Assembly: GCF_032854445.1 (NCBI RefSeq)
Contig: NW_027018323.1
Coordinates: 1-41,789 of the forward strand
Source: Liolophura sinensis
Taxonomy: Eukaryota > Mollusca > Polyplacophora > Chitonida > Chitonidae
Reading direction: 5' to 3'
DNA: 41,789 nt
Shown here one piece after another: positions 1 through 12,081 of this stretch. Numbering within the stretch: position 1 is the first letter of the stretch; each line of letters begins with the position of its first letter. Below the pieces are notes generated by a model that searched no databases, had not been told where the DNA came from, and saw nothing but the letters and a program-made list of their open reading frames with translations. The position numbers were made by a program, and so were the translations under genes.

Positions 1-148
1 CGCGACTGGTCATTACTATATTCAACTTTTGACTATAAGTTATGTGCCCTTCGGTAGCCCAGAAGACCTGAAATCTTTGGGCCAAGCCCATTTAACTCAC
101 CCAGCAATTGTCCTTACCTCTAAGTGCAAGACAATCTCAATGTCTTTA

Positions 149-160
149 TCTACGTGTAGA
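149..160. repeat. Inverted repeat TCTAC-GT-GTAGA (representative site)
   Basis: Five-base arms flank a two-base centre. It is intact in almost all copies; copy 10 has GTGTAAAAAA and copy 26 has lost the right arm in its 11-bp deletion. Confidence 0.6.
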
Positions 161-342
161 AAAACCAGACCATTTGTACATGAAAAACACAAGGTACTTG
201 ATACAGTCCTGCTGTAAAAAGTACAACTGAACACTGACCCACTTCAGTAGGTGCCAAAAGATGCGGAATTGAGCCAGGCATCGGCAGCTGTTGAAAAATT
301 GCAAATTTCCCTGGTTTCCATGGAGTAAGAGCCGTTGCTGGG

Positions 343-348
343 CACGTG
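343..348. other. CACGTG hexamer, E-box/CDEI-like (representative site)
   Basis: CACGTG precedes the 14-bp palindrome by nine bases. On the minus strand it reads ATCACGTG, which fits the budding-yeast CDEI/Cbf1 consensus RTCACRTG and is also a canonical bHLH E-box. It is present in nearly every monomer; copies 20, 26, 35, 54 and 59 have CACCTG. An 8-base match with two degenerate positions is not rare enough in a 549-bp monomer to prove function. Confidence 0.5.
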
Positions 349-357
349 ATTGTGACA

Positions 358-371
358 TCAATGATCATTGA
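358..371. repeat. Perfect 14-bp palindrome within the monomer (representative site)
   Basis: TCAATGATCATTGA is its own reverse complement. It lies inside a wider interrupted dyad, GACA, two or fewer bases, AATGATCATT, up to four bases, TGTC. Copies with GATCATTC (classes D and E and some others) keep only the central AATGATCATT, but GACA and TGTC remain. The inner 10 bases are kept in most copies; copies 2, 4, 9, 21 and 27 have GATTATTC. Whether it is bound by a protein or forms a cruciform cannot be told from sequence. Confidence 0.8.
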
Positions 372-2266
372 ATTGTCGCTACAGCCAAAAGTATTGGTCG
401 GAGAGCAACGCGGTTTGCACCATTCGATTTCTCGTCACAAAATACGTCGGATTAGCCTCTTACCAGCAGCACTGGAACAGTTTTTCCACTTTTGCATTTT
501 TGCCTGGTCTTTTCTTAATTGAAATCGACTACACTGTACTGTGTACAATCGCGACTGGTCATTACTATATTCAACTTTTGACTATAAGTTATGTGCCCTT
601 CGGTAGCCCAGAAGACCTGAAATCTTTGGGCTAAGCTCATTTCACTCACCCAGCAATTGCCTTACTTCTAAGTGCAAGACAATCTCAATGTCTTTTATCT
701 ACGTGTAGAAAAACCACACCATTTGTACATGAAAAACACAAGGTACTTGATACAGTCTGCTGTAAAAAAGTACAACTGACACTGACCCACTTCAGTAAGG
801 TGCCAAAAGATGCGGAATTGAGCCAGGCATCGGCAGCTGTTAAAAAATTGCAAATATCCCTGGTTTCCATGGAGTAAGAGCCGTTGCTAGGCACGTGATT
901 ATGACATAAATGATTATTCAATTGTCACTACAGGCAAAAATATTGGTCGGAGAGCAACGCGGTTTGCACCATTCGATTTCTCGTCACAAAATACGTCGGA
1001 TTAGCCTCTTACCAGCAGCACTGGAACAGTTTTTCACTTTTGCATTTTTACCTGGTCTTTTTGTTAATTGAAAACCGGCTACACTGTACTCTGTACAATC
1101 GCGACTGGTCATTACTATATTCAACTTTTGACTATAAGTTATGTGCCCTTCGGTAGCCCAGAAGACCTGAAATCTTTGGGCCAAGCCCATTTAACTCACC
1201 CTGCAATTGTCTTACTCTAAGTGCAAGACAATCTCAATGTCTTTATCTACGTGTAGAAAAACCAGACCATTTGTACATGAAAAACACAAGGTACTTGATA
1301 CAGTCTGCTGTAAAAAGTACAACTGAACACTGACCCACTTCAGTAAGGTGCCAAAGATGCGGAATTGAGCAGGCATCGGCAGCTGTTGAAAATTGCAATT
1401 TCCCTGGTTTCCATGGAGTAAGAGCCGTTGCTGGGCACGTGATTGTGACATCAATGATCATTGATTTGTCGCTACAGCCAAAAGTATTGGTCGGAGAGCA
1501 ACGCGGTTTGCACCATTCGATTCTCGTCACAAAATACGTCGGATTAGCCTCTTACCAGCAGCACTGGAACAGTTTTTCCACTTTTGCATTTTGCTGGTCT
1601 TTTTCTTAATTGAAATCGACTACACTGTACTGTGTACAATCGCGACTGGTCATTACTATATTCAACTTTTGACTATAAGTTATGTGCCCTTCGGTAGCCC
1701 AGAAGACCTGAAATCTTTGGGCTAAGCCATTTAACTCACCCAGCAATTGCCTACTTCTAAGTGCAAGACAATCTCAATGTCTTTATCTACGTGTAGAAAA
1801 ACCACACCATTTGTACATGAAAAACACAAGGTACTTGATACAGTCTGCTGTAAAAAAGTACAACTGAACACTGACCCACTTCAGTAAGGTGCCAAAAGAT
1901 GCGGAATTGAGCCAGGCATCGGCAGCTGTTAAAAAATTGCAAATATCCCTGGTTTCCATGGAGTAAGAGCCGTTGCTGGGCACGTGATTATGACATAAAT
2001 GATTATTCAATTGTCACTACATGCAAAAATATTGGTCGGAGAGCAACGCGGTTTGCACCATTCGATTTCTCGTCACAAAATACGTCGGATTAGCCTCTTA
2101 CCAGCAGCACTGGGACAGTTTTTCCACTTTTGGCATTTTTGCCTGGTCTTTTTGTTAATTGAAATCGGCTACACTGTACTATGTACCATCGCGACTGGTC
2201 ATTACTAATTCAACTTTTGACTATAAGTTATGTGCCCTTCGGTAAGCCCAGAAGACCTGAAATCTT

Positions 2267-2279
2267 TGGGCTAAGCCCA
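2267..2279. repeat. Hairpin-capable 6+1+6 inverted repeat TGGGCT-N-AGCCCA (representative site)
   Basis: TGGGCTAAGCCCA can pair six bases around one central base. B, D and E copies mostly have A at the centre; G copies 37, 39, 42, 56, 61 and 65 have C with both arms intact. Class A (GGGCCAAGCCC) loses the innermost pair and keeps five. Confidence 0.7.
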
Positions 2280-3285
2280 TTTAACTCACCCAGCAATTGC
2301 CTTACTTCTAAGTCGAAGACAATCTCAATGTCTTTATCTACGTGTAGAAAAACCAGACCATTTGTACATGAAAAACACAAGGTACTTGATACAGTCTGCT
2401 GTAAAAAGTACAACTGAACACTGACCCACTTCAGTAGGTGCCAAAAGATGCGGAATTGAGCCAGGCATCGGCAAGCTGTTGAAAAATTGCAAATTTCCCT
2501 GGTTTCCATGAGTAAGAGCCGTTGCTACGCACGTGATTATGACATCAATGATCATTCAATTGTCGCTACAGCCAAAAGTATTGGTCGGAGAGCAACGCGG
2601 TTTGCCCATTCGATTTCTCGTCACAAAATACGTCGGATTAGCCTCTTACCAGCAGCACTGGAACAGTTTTTCCACTTTTGCCTTTTTGCCTGGTCTTTTT
2701 GTTAATTGAAATCGGCTACACTGTACTCTGTACAATCGCTACTGGTCATTACTATATTCAACTTTTGACTATAAGTATGTGCCCTTCGGTAGCCCAGAAG
2801 ACCTGAAATCTTTGGGCCAAGCCCATTTAACTCACCCAGCAATTGTCTTACTTCTAAGTCCAAGACAATCTCAATGTCTTTATCTACGTGTAGAAAAACC
2901 AGACCATTTGTACATAAAAAACACAAGGTACTTGATACAGTCTGCTGTAAAAAAGTACAACTAAACACTGATTCACATTTATAAGGTGCCAAAAGATGCG
3001 GAATTGGGCCAGGCATCGGCAGCTGTTAAAAAATTGCAAATATCCCTGGTTTCCATGAGTAAGAGCCGTTGCTGGCACGTGATTATGACATCAATGATCA
3101 TTCAATTGTCACTACAGGCAAAAGTATCAGGCGGAGAGAAACGCGGTTTGCACCATTCGATTTCTCGTCACAAAATACGTCCGGATTAGCCTCTTACCAG
3201 CAGCACTGGAACAGTTTTTCCACTTTTGCATTTTTACTGGTCTTTTTGTTAATTGAAATCGGCTACAACTGTTACTCTGTACAAT

Positions 3286-6200
3286 GGCGACTGGTCATTA
3301 CTATATTCAAACTTTTGACTATATGTTATGTGCCCTTCGGTAGCCCAGAAAACCTGAAATCTTTGGGCTAAGCCCATTTAACTCACCCAGCAATTGTCTT
3401 ACTTCTAAGTGCAAGACAATCTCAATGTCTTTATCTACGTGTAGAAAAACCAGACCATTTGTACATGAGAAACACAAGGTACTTGATACAGTCTGCTGTA
3501 AAAAGTACAACTGAACACTGACCCACTTCAGCAAGGTGCCAAAAGATGCGGAATTGAGCCAGGCATCGACAGCTGTTGAAAAATTGCAAATATCCCTGGT
3601 TTCCATGGAGTAAGAGCCGTTGCTGGGCACGTGATTATGACATCAATGATCATTCAATTGTCACTACAGGCAAAAGTATTAGTCGGAGAGCAACGCGGTT
3701 TGCACCATTCGATTTCTCGTCACAAAATACGTCGGATTAGCCTCTTACTAGTAGCACTGGAACAGTTTTTCCACTTTTGCATTTTTGCCTGGTCTTTTTC
3801 TTAATTGAAATCGACTACACTGTACTGTGTACAATCGCGACTGGTCATTACTATATTCAACTTTTGACTATAAGTTATGTGCCCTTCGGTAGGCCCAGAA
3901 GACCTGAAATCTTGGGCTAAGGCCCATTTAACTCACCCAGCAATTGCCTTACTTCTAAGTGCAAGACAATCTCAATGTCTTTATCTACGTGTAGAAAAAC
4001 CACACCATTTGTACATGAAAAACACAAGGTACTTGATACAGTCTGCTGTAAAAAGTACAATTGAACACTGACCCACTTCAGTAAGGTGCCAAAAGATGCG
4101 GAATTGAGCCAGGCATCGGCAGCTGTTGAAAAATTGCAAATATCCCTGGTTTCCATGGAGTAAGAGCCCGTTGCTGGGCACGTGATTATGACATAAATGA
4201 TCATTCAATTGTCACTACAGGCAAAAATATTGGTCGGAGAGCAACGCGGTTTGCACCATTCGATTTCTCGTCACAAAATACGTCGGATTAGTCTCTTACC
4301 AACAGCACTGGGACAGTTTTTCCACTTTTGCATTTTTGCCTGGTCTTTTTGTTAATTGAAATCGGCTACACTGTACTCTGTACAATCGCGACTGGTCATT
4401 ACTATATTCAACTTTTGACTATAAGTTATGTGCCCTTCGGTAGCCCAGAAGACCTGAAATCTTTGGGCCAAGCCCATTTAACTCACCCAGCAATTGTCTT
4501 ACTTCTAAGTGCAAGACAATCTCAATGTCTTTATCTACGTGTAGAAAAACCAGACCATTTGTACATAAAAAGACACAAGGTACTTGATACAGTCTGCTGT
4601 AAAACGTACAACTGAACACTGACCCACTTCAGTAAGGTGCCAAAAGATGCGGAATTGGGACAGGCATCGGCAGCTGTTAAAAAATTGCAAATTTCCCTGG
4701 TTTCCATGGAGTAAGAGCCGTTGCTGGGCACGTGATTATGACATAAATGATTATTCAATTGTCACTACAGGCAAAAATATTGGTCGGAAAGCAACGCGGT
4801 TTGCACCATTCGATTTCTCGTCACAAAATACGTCGGATTAGCCTCTTACCAGCAGCACTGGGACAGTTTTTCCACTTTTGCATTTTTGCCTGGTCTTTTT
4901 GTTAATTGAAATCGGCTACACTGTACTATGTACCATCGCGACTGGTCATTACTATATTCAACTTTTGACTATAAGTTATGTGCCCTTCGGTAGCCCAGAA
5001 GACGTCAAATCTTTGGGCTAAGCCCATTTAACTCACCCAGCAATTGTCTTACTTCTAAGTGCAAGACAATCTCAAGGTCTTTATCTACGTGTAAAAAAAC
5101 CACACCATTTGTACATAAAAAAAACAAGGTACTTGATACAGTCTGCTGTAAAAAGTACAACTGAACACTGACCCACTTCAGTAAGGTGCCAAAAGATGCG
5201 GAATTGAGCCAGGCATCGGCAGCTGTTGAAAAATTGCAAATTTCCCTGGTTTCCATGGAGTAAGAGCCGTTGCTACGCACGTGATTATGACATCAATGAT
5301 CATTGAATTGTCGCTACAGCCAAAAGTATTGGTCGGAGAGCAACGCGGTTTGCACCATTCGATTTCTCGTTACAAAATACGTCGGATTAGCCTCTTACTA
5401 GTAGCACTGGAACAGTTTTTCCAATTTTGCACTTTTGCCTGGTCTTTTTGTTAATTGAAACCGGCTACACTGTACTCTGTACAATCGCGACTGGTCATTA
5501 CTATATTCAACTTTTGACTATAAGTTATGTGCCCTTCGGTAGCCCAGAAGACCTAAAATCTTTGGGCAAAGCCCATTTAACTCACCCAGCAATTGTCTTA
5601 CTTCTAAGTGCAAGACAATCTCAATGTCTTTATCTACGTGTAGAAAAACCAGACCATTTGTACATAAAAAGACACAAGGTACTTGATACAGTCTGCTGTA
5701 AAAAGTACAACTAAACACTGACCCACATTTATAAGGTGCCAAAAGATGCGGAATTGGGCCAGGCATTGGCAGCTGTTAAAAAATTGCAAATATCCATGGT
5801 TTCCATGGAGTAAGAGCCGTTGCTGGGCACGTGATTGTGACATCAATGATCATTCAATTGTCGCTACAGCCAAAAGTATTGGTCGGAGAGCAACGCGGTT
5901 TGCACCATTCCATTTCTCGTCACAAAATACGTCGGATTAGCCTCTTACCAACAGCACTGGAACTATTTTTCCAATTTTGCATTTTTGCCTGGTTATTTTG
6001 TTAATTGAAATCGGCTACACTGTACTATGTACCATCGCGACTGGTCATTACTATATTCAACTTTTGACTATAAGTTATGTGCCCTTCGGTAGCCCAGAAG
6101 ACCTGAAATCTTTGGGCTAAGCCCATTTAACTCACCCAGCAATTGCCTTACTTCTAAGTCGAAGACAATCTCAATGTCTTTATCTACGTGTAGAAAAACC

Positions 6201-7134
6201 AGACCATTTGTACATGAAAAACACAAGGTACTTGATACAGTCTGCTGTAAAAAGTACAACTGAACACTGACCCACTTCAGCAAGGTGCCAAAAGATGCGG
6301 AATTGAGCCAGGCATCGGCAGCTGTTAAAAAATTGCAAATTTCCCTGGTTTCCATGGAGTAAGAGCCGTTGCTACGCACGTGATTATGACATCAATGATC
6401 ATTGAATTGTCGCTACAGCCAAAAGTATTGGTCGGAGAGCAACGCGGTTTGCACCATTCGATTTCTCGTCACAAAATACGTCGGATTAGCCTCTTACCAG
6501 CAGCACTGGAACAGTTTTTCCACTTTTGCATTTTTACCTGGTCTTTTTGTTAATTGAAATCGGCTACACTGTACTCTGTACAATGGCGACTGGTCATTAC
6601 TATATTCAACTTTTGACTATATGTTATGTGCCCTTCGGTAGCCCAGAAGACGTCAAATCTTTGGGCTAAGCCCATTTAACTCACCCAGCAATTGCCTTAC
6701 TTCTAAGTCGAAGACAATCTCAATGTCTTTATCTACGTGTAGAAAAACCAGACCATTTGTACATAAAAAAAAAAAAGGTACTTGATACAGTCTGCTGTAA
6801 AAAGTACAACTGACCACAGACCCACATGAATAAGGTGCCAAAAGATGCGGAATTGAGCCAGGCATCGGCAGCTGTTGAAAAATTGCAAATTTCCCTGGTT
6901 TCCATGGAGTAAGAGCCGTTGCTGGGCACGTGATTATGACATAAATGATCATTCAATTGTCACTACAGGCAAACGTATTGGTCGGAGAGCAACGCGGTTT
7001 GCACCATTCGATTTCTCGTCACAAAATACGTCGGATTAGCCTCTTACCAGCAGCACTGGAACAGTTTTTCCACTTTTGCATTTTTGCCTGGTCTTTTTCT
7101 TAATTGAAATCGACTACACTGTACTGTGTACAAT
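3286..7134. repeat. Satellite copies 7-13, mosaic monomers
   Basis: Starts are 3286, 3836, 4387, 4937, 5486, 6036 and 6585. Copy 8 is D and copy 12 is B; the others are composites. Copy 9 has an A left half and a D right half. Copy 10 starts as G (GACGTC) and ends as B (ACTAGTAGC, CCAATTTT). Copy 11 mixes A, E and D marks with private changes (GGCATTGGC, ATCCATGGTT, CTATTTTTCC). Copy 13 has GACGTC plus the B mark GTCGAAG, a 12-base adenine run (6765-6776) and a unique CCCACATGAATAAGG. Copies 7 and 13 both begin with GGCGAC and share ATATGTTATG. Confidence 0.9.
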
Positions 7135-8783
7135 CGCGACTGGTCATTACTATATTCAACTTTTGACTATAAGTTATGTGCCCTTCGGTAGCCCAGAAGA
7201 CCTGAAATCTTTGGGCTAAGCCCATTTAACTCACCCAGCAATTGCCTTACTTCTAAGTGCAAGACAATCTCAATGTCTTTATCTACGTGTAGAAAAACCA
7301 CACCATTTGTACATGAAAAACACAAGGTACTTGATACAGTCTGCTGTAAAAAGTACAACTGAACACTGACCCACTTCAGTAAGGTGCCAACAGATGCGGA
7401 ATTGAGCCAGGCATCGGCAGCTGTTGAAAAATTGCAAATATCCCTGGTTTCCATGGAGTAAGAGCCGTTGCTACGCACGTGATTATGACATAAATGATCA
7501 TTGAATTGTCGCTACAGCCAAAAGTATTGGTCGGAGAGCAACGCGGATTGCACCATTCGATTTCTCGTCACAAAATACGTCGGATTAGCCTCTTACTAGT
7601 AGCACTGGAACAGTTTTTCCACTTTTGCATTTTTGCCTGGTCTTTTTGTTAATTGAAACCGGCTACACTGTACTCTGTACAATCGCGACTGGTCATTACT
7701 ATATTCAACTTTTGACTATAAGTTATGTGCCCTTCGGTAGCCCAGAAGACCTGAAATCTTTGGGCCAAGCGCATTTAACTCACCCAGCAATTGTCTTACT
7801 TCTAAGTGCAAGACAATCTCAATGTCTTTATCTACGTGTAGAAAAACCACACCATTTGTACATAAAAAACACAAGGTACTTGATACAGTCTGCTGTAAAA
7901 AGTACAACTGAACACTGACCCACTTCAGTAAGGTGCCAAAAGATGCGGAATTGAGCCAGGCATCGACAGCTGTTGAAAAATTGCAAATATCCCTGGTTTC
8001 CATGGAGTAAGAGCCGTTGCTGGGCACGTGATTATGACATCAATGATCATTCAATTGTCACTACAGGCAAAAGTATTAGTCGGAGAGCAACGCGGTTTGC
8101 ACCATTCGATTTCTCGTCACAAAATACGTCGGATTAGCCTCTTACTAGTAGCACTGGAACAGTTTTTCCACTTTTGCATTTTTGCCTGGTCTTTTTGTTA
8201 ATTGAAACCGGCTACTCTGTACTCTGTACAATCGCGACTGCTCATTACTACATTCAACTTTTGACTATAAGTTATGTGCCCTTCGGTAGCCCAGAAAACG
8301 TCAAATCTTTGGGCTAAGCCCATTTAACTCACCCAGCAATTGTCTTACTTCTAAGTGCAAGACAATCTCAATGTCTTTATCTACGTGTAGAAAAACCACA
8401 CCATTTGTACATAAAAAAAAAAAAAGGTACTTGATACAGTCTGCTGTAAAAAGTACAACTAAACACTGACCCACATTTATAAGGTGCCAAAAGATGCGGA
8501 ATTGGGCCAGGCATCGGCAGCTGTTAAAAAATTGCAAATATCCCTGGTTTCCATGGAGCAAGAGCCGTTGCTGGGCACGTGATTATGACATCAATGATCA
8601 TTGAATTGTCGCTACAGCCAAAAGTATTGGTCGGAGAGAAACGCGGTTTGCACCATTCGATTTCTCGTCACAAAATACGTCGGATTAGCCTCTTACCAGC
8701 AGCACTGGAACAGTTTTTCTACTTTTGCATTTTTGCCTGGTCTTTTTGTTAATTGAAATCGGCTACACTGTACTCTGTACAAT
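7135..8783. repeat. Three-monomer string, first instance (copies 14-16)
   Basis: Starts are 7135 (D left, B right), 7684 and 8233 (G). Rare marks tie it to 15931-17579: GCGGATTGC (the partner has GCGGAATGC), CCAAGCGCATT, GTCGACAGC-type CATCGACAGC, TATTAGTCGG, CTACTCTGTACTCTG, GCGACTGCTCATTACTACATT at the start of copy 16, and a 13-base adenine run (8413-8425). The offset between the two instances is 8796 bp for all three monomers. Confidence 0.92.
8413..8425. repeat. Adenine run, 13 bases (longest of the variable runs in G/E copies)
   Basis: G and E monomers replace TGAAAAACACAAGG by TA followed by an adenine run of about 6-13 bases. Runs of 12 are at 6765-6776 and 17209-17220. Variation in this run explains most of the 548-551 bp differences in monomer length outside the indel-rich patches. 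Confidence 0.8.
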
Positions 8784-11700
8784 CGCGACTGGTCATTACT
8801 ATATTCAACTTTTGACTATAAGTTATGTGCCCTTCGGTAGCCCAGAAGACCTGAAATCTTTGGGCTAAGCCCATTTAACTCACCCAGCAATTGTCTTACT
8901 TCTAAGTCCAAGACAATCTCAATGTCTTTATCTACGTGTAGAAAAACCAGACCATTTGTACATAAAAAAAACACAAGGTACTTGATACAGTCTGCTGTAA
9001 AAAGTACAACTAAACACTGACCCACATTTATAAGGTGCCAAAAGATGCGGAATTGGGCCAGGCATCGGCAGCTGTTAAAAAATTGCAAATATCCCTGGTT
9101 TCCATGGAGCAAGAGCCGTTGCTGGGCACGTGATTATGATATCAATGATCATTCAATTGTCGCTACAGCCAAAAGTATTGGTCGGAGAGAAACGCGGTTT
9201 GCACCATTCGATTTCTCGTCACAAAATACGTCGGATTAGCCGCTTACCAGCAGCACTGGAACAGTTTTTCCACTTTTGCATTTTTGCCTGGTCTTTTTCT
9301 TAATTGAAATCGACTACACTGTACTGTGTACAATCGCGACTGGTCATTACTATATTCAACTTTTGACTATAAGTTATGTGCCCTTCGGTAGCCCAGAAGA
9401 CCTGAAATCTTTGGGCTAAGCCCATTTAACTCACCCAGCAATTGCCTTACTTCTAAGTGCAAGACAATCTCAATGTCTTTATCTACGTGTAGAAAAACCA
9501 CACCATTTGTACATGAAAAACACAAGGTACTTGATACAGTCTGCTGTAAAAAGTACAACTGAACACTGACCCACTTCAGTAAGGTGCCAAAAGATGCGGA
9601 ATTGAGCCAGGCATCGGCAGCTGTTGAAAAATTGCAAATATCCCTGGTTTCCATGGAGTAAGAGCCGTTGCTGGGCACGTGATTATGACATAAATGATCA
9701 TTCAATTGTCACTACAGGCAAAAATATTGGTCGGAGAGCAACGCGGTTTGCACCATTCGATTTCTCGTCACAAAATACGTCGGATTAGCCTCTTACCAAC
9801 AGCACTGGGACAGTTTTTCCACTTTTGCATTTTTGCCTGGTCTTTTTGTTAATTGAAATCGGCTACACTGTACTATGTACCATCGCGACTGGTCATTACT
9901 ATATTCAACTTTTGACTATAAGTTATGTGCCCTTCGGTAGCCCAGAAGACGTCAAATCTTTGGGCTAAGCCCATTTAACTCACCCAGCAATTGTCTTACT
10001 TCTAAGTGCAAGACAATCTCAATGTCTTTATCTACGTGTAGAAAAACCACACCATTTGTACATAAAAAAAACAAGGTACTTGATACAGTCTGCTGTAAAA
10101 AGTACAACTAAACACTGACCCACATTTATAAGGTGCCAAAAGATGCGGAATTGGGCCAGGCATCGGCAGCTGTTAAAAAATTGCAAATATCCCTGGTTTC
10201 CATGGAGCAAGAGCCGTTGCTGGGCACGTGATTATGACATCAATGATCATTGAATTGTCGCTACAGCCAAAAGTATTGGTCGGAGAGCAACGCGGTTTGC
10301 ACCATTCGATTTCTCGTCACAAAATACGTCGGATTAGCCTCTTACCAGCAGCACTGGAACAGTTTTTCCACTTTTGCATTTTTGCCTGGTCTTTTTGTTA
10401 ATTGAAATCGGCTACACTGTACTGTGTACAATCGCGACTGGTCATTACTATATTCAACTTTTGACTATAAGTTATGTGCCCTTCGGTAGCCCAGAAGACC
10501 TGAAATCTTTGGGCTAAGCCCATTTAACTCACCCAGCAATTGCCTTACTTCTAAGTCGAAGAAAATCTCAATGTCTTTATCTACGTGTAGAAAAACCAGA
10601 CCATTTGTACATGAAAAACACAAGGTACTTGATACAGTCTGCTGTAAAAAGTACAACTGAACACTGACCCACTTCAGTAAGGTGCCAAAAGATGCGGAAT
10701 TGAGCCAGGCATCGGCAGCTGTTGAAAAATTGCAAATTTCCCTGGTTTCCATGGAGTAAGAGCCGTTGCTACGCACCTGATTATGACATCAATGATCATT
10801 GAATTGTCGCTACAGCCAAAAATATTGGTCGGAGAGCAACGCGGTTTGCACCATTCGATTTCTCGTCACAAAATACGTCGGATTAGCCTCTTACCAACAG
10901 CACTGGGACAGTTTTTCCACTTTTGCATTTTTGCCTGGTCTTTTTGTTAATTGAAATCGGCTACACTGTACTATGTACAATCGCGACTGGTCATTACTAT
11001 ATTCAACTTTTGACTATAAGTTATGTGCCCTTCGGTAGCCCAGAAGACCTGAAATCTTTGGGCTAAGCCCATTTAACTCACCCAGCAATTGCCTTACTTC
11101 TAAGTGCAAGACAATCTCAATGTCTTTATCTACGTGTAGAAAAACCACACCATTTGTACATGAAAAACACAAGGTACATGATACAGTCTGCTGTAAAAAG
11201 CACAACTGAACACTGACCCACTTCAGTAAGGTGCCAAAAGATGCGGAATTGAGCCAGGCATCGGCAGCTGTTAAAAAATTGCAAATATCCCTGGTTTCCA
11301 TGGAGTAAGAGCCGTTGCTGGGCACGTGATTATGACATAAATGATTATTCAATTGTCACTACAGGCAAAAATATTGGTCGGAGAGCAACGCGGTTTGCAC
11401 CATTCGATTTCTCGTCACAAAATACGTCGGATTAGCCTCTTACCAACAGCACTGGGACAGTTTTTCCACTTTTGCATTTTTGCCTGGTCTTTTTGTTAAT
11501 TGAAATCGGCTACACTGTACTATGTACCATCGCGACTGGTCATTACTATATTCAACTTTTGACTATAAGTTATGTGCCCTTCGGTAGCCCAGAAAACGTC
11601 AAATCTTTGGGCTAAGCCCATTTAACTCACCAAGCAATTGTCTTACTTCTAAGTGCAAGACAATCTCAATGTCTTTATCTACGTGTAGAAAAACCACACC

Positions 11701-12081
11701 ATTTGTACATAAAAAAAACAAAAGGTACTTGATACAGTCTGCTGTAAAAAGTACAACTAAACACTAACCCACATTTATAAGGTGCCAAAAGATGCGGAAT
11801 TGGGCCAGGCATCGGCAGCTGTTAAAAAATTGCAAATATCCCTGGTTTCCATGGAGCAAGAGCCGTTGCTGGGCACGTGATTATGACATCAATGATCATT
11901 GAATTGTCGCTACAGCCAAAAGTATTGGTCGGAGAGGAACGCGGTTTGCACCATTCGATTTCTCGTCACAAAATACGTCGGATTAGCCTCTTACCAGCAG
12001 CACTGGAACAGTTTTTCCACTTTTGCATTTTTGCCTGGTCTTTTTGTTAATTGAAATCGGCTACACTGTACTCTGTACAAT
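8784..12081. repeat. Six-monomer HOR unit, first copy (copies 17-22: E-D-G-B-D-G)
   Basis: Starts are 8784 (E), 9335 (D), 9884 (G), 10433 (B), 10982 (D) and 11531 (G). Total length is 3298 bp. Marks shared only with the next unit are GTCGAAGAAAATC in the B copy, CACCTG in the same copy (10774-10779), AAAAAGCACAAC in the second D copy, and CACCAAGC, CAAAAGG and CACTAACCC in the second G copy. In copy 17 there are private changes GATTATGATATC and AGCCGCTTACC. Confidence 0.94.
9335..9883. repeat. Monomer class D, exemplar (copy 18)
   Basis: Class D carries GCCTTAC, GTGCAAG, CACACC, AAATATCC, GACATAAATGATCATTC, TTGTCACTACAGGCAAAAAT (near 9705-9724), ACCAACAGC with ACTGGGAC, and the right end ACTATGTACCATC. 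Members include copies 4, 8, 18, 21, 24, 27, 36, 41, 48, 50, 55, 60, 64, 68, 71 and 73. Copies 41, 45, 50, 64, 68 and 73 share GGTACATGATAC in place of GGTACTTGATAC, and most of these also share CCAACAGATGC. Confidence 0.87.

Larger units (their letters stand above)
1..3285. repeat. Satellite copies 1-6, irregular and indel-rich
   Basis: Starts are 1 (A), 550 (D left, other right end), 1100 (A, only 541 bp), 1641 (D), 2190 (B) and 2737 (E-like with GGGCCAAG). Many one-base losses and gains are visible: for example copy 3 lacks single bases at several sites, copy 4 has TAAGCCATT, and copy 5 has GGTAAGCCC and GGCAAGCTG. Copy 6 has private changes such as AGTATCAGGC and CTGATTCACA. Class order A-D-A-D-B-E is unlike the later blocks. 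Confidence 0.9.

Noticed and set aside
44-70. U6 snRNA-like start, GTGCCCTTCGGTAGCCCA
   Set aside because: It resembles only the 5' stem-loop of U6. The conserved central parts of U6 and a terminal thymine run are absent.
421-440. tRNA or pol III B-box-like ATTCGATTT, with an A-box-like TAGCCCAGAAG upstream
   Set aside because: The two boxes are about 370 bp apart, there is no T-arm or acceptor pairing, and no cloverleaf can be drawn on either strand.
1-549. CENP-B box
   Set aside because: No stretch fits TTCG followed by the spaced A and CGGG core. TTCGGTAGCCC and TTCGATTTCTC both fail at the required positions.
8413-8425. Poly(A) tail of a retroposed element
   Set aside because: The run is a length-variable version of GAAAAACAC in other classes at the same monomer position, not an insertion end.
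9367-9705. Recurrent minus-strand ORF of about 103-112 codons in A, B and D monomers
   Set aside because: It recurs only because the monomer recurs. Class differences within it mostly change the amino acid (GTGCAAG/GTCGAAG/GTCCAAG, CACACC/CAGACC, GGCTAAG/GGCCAAG), and G and E copies shift the frame through the adenine run. I recognise no domain, and the start codon is not conserved.
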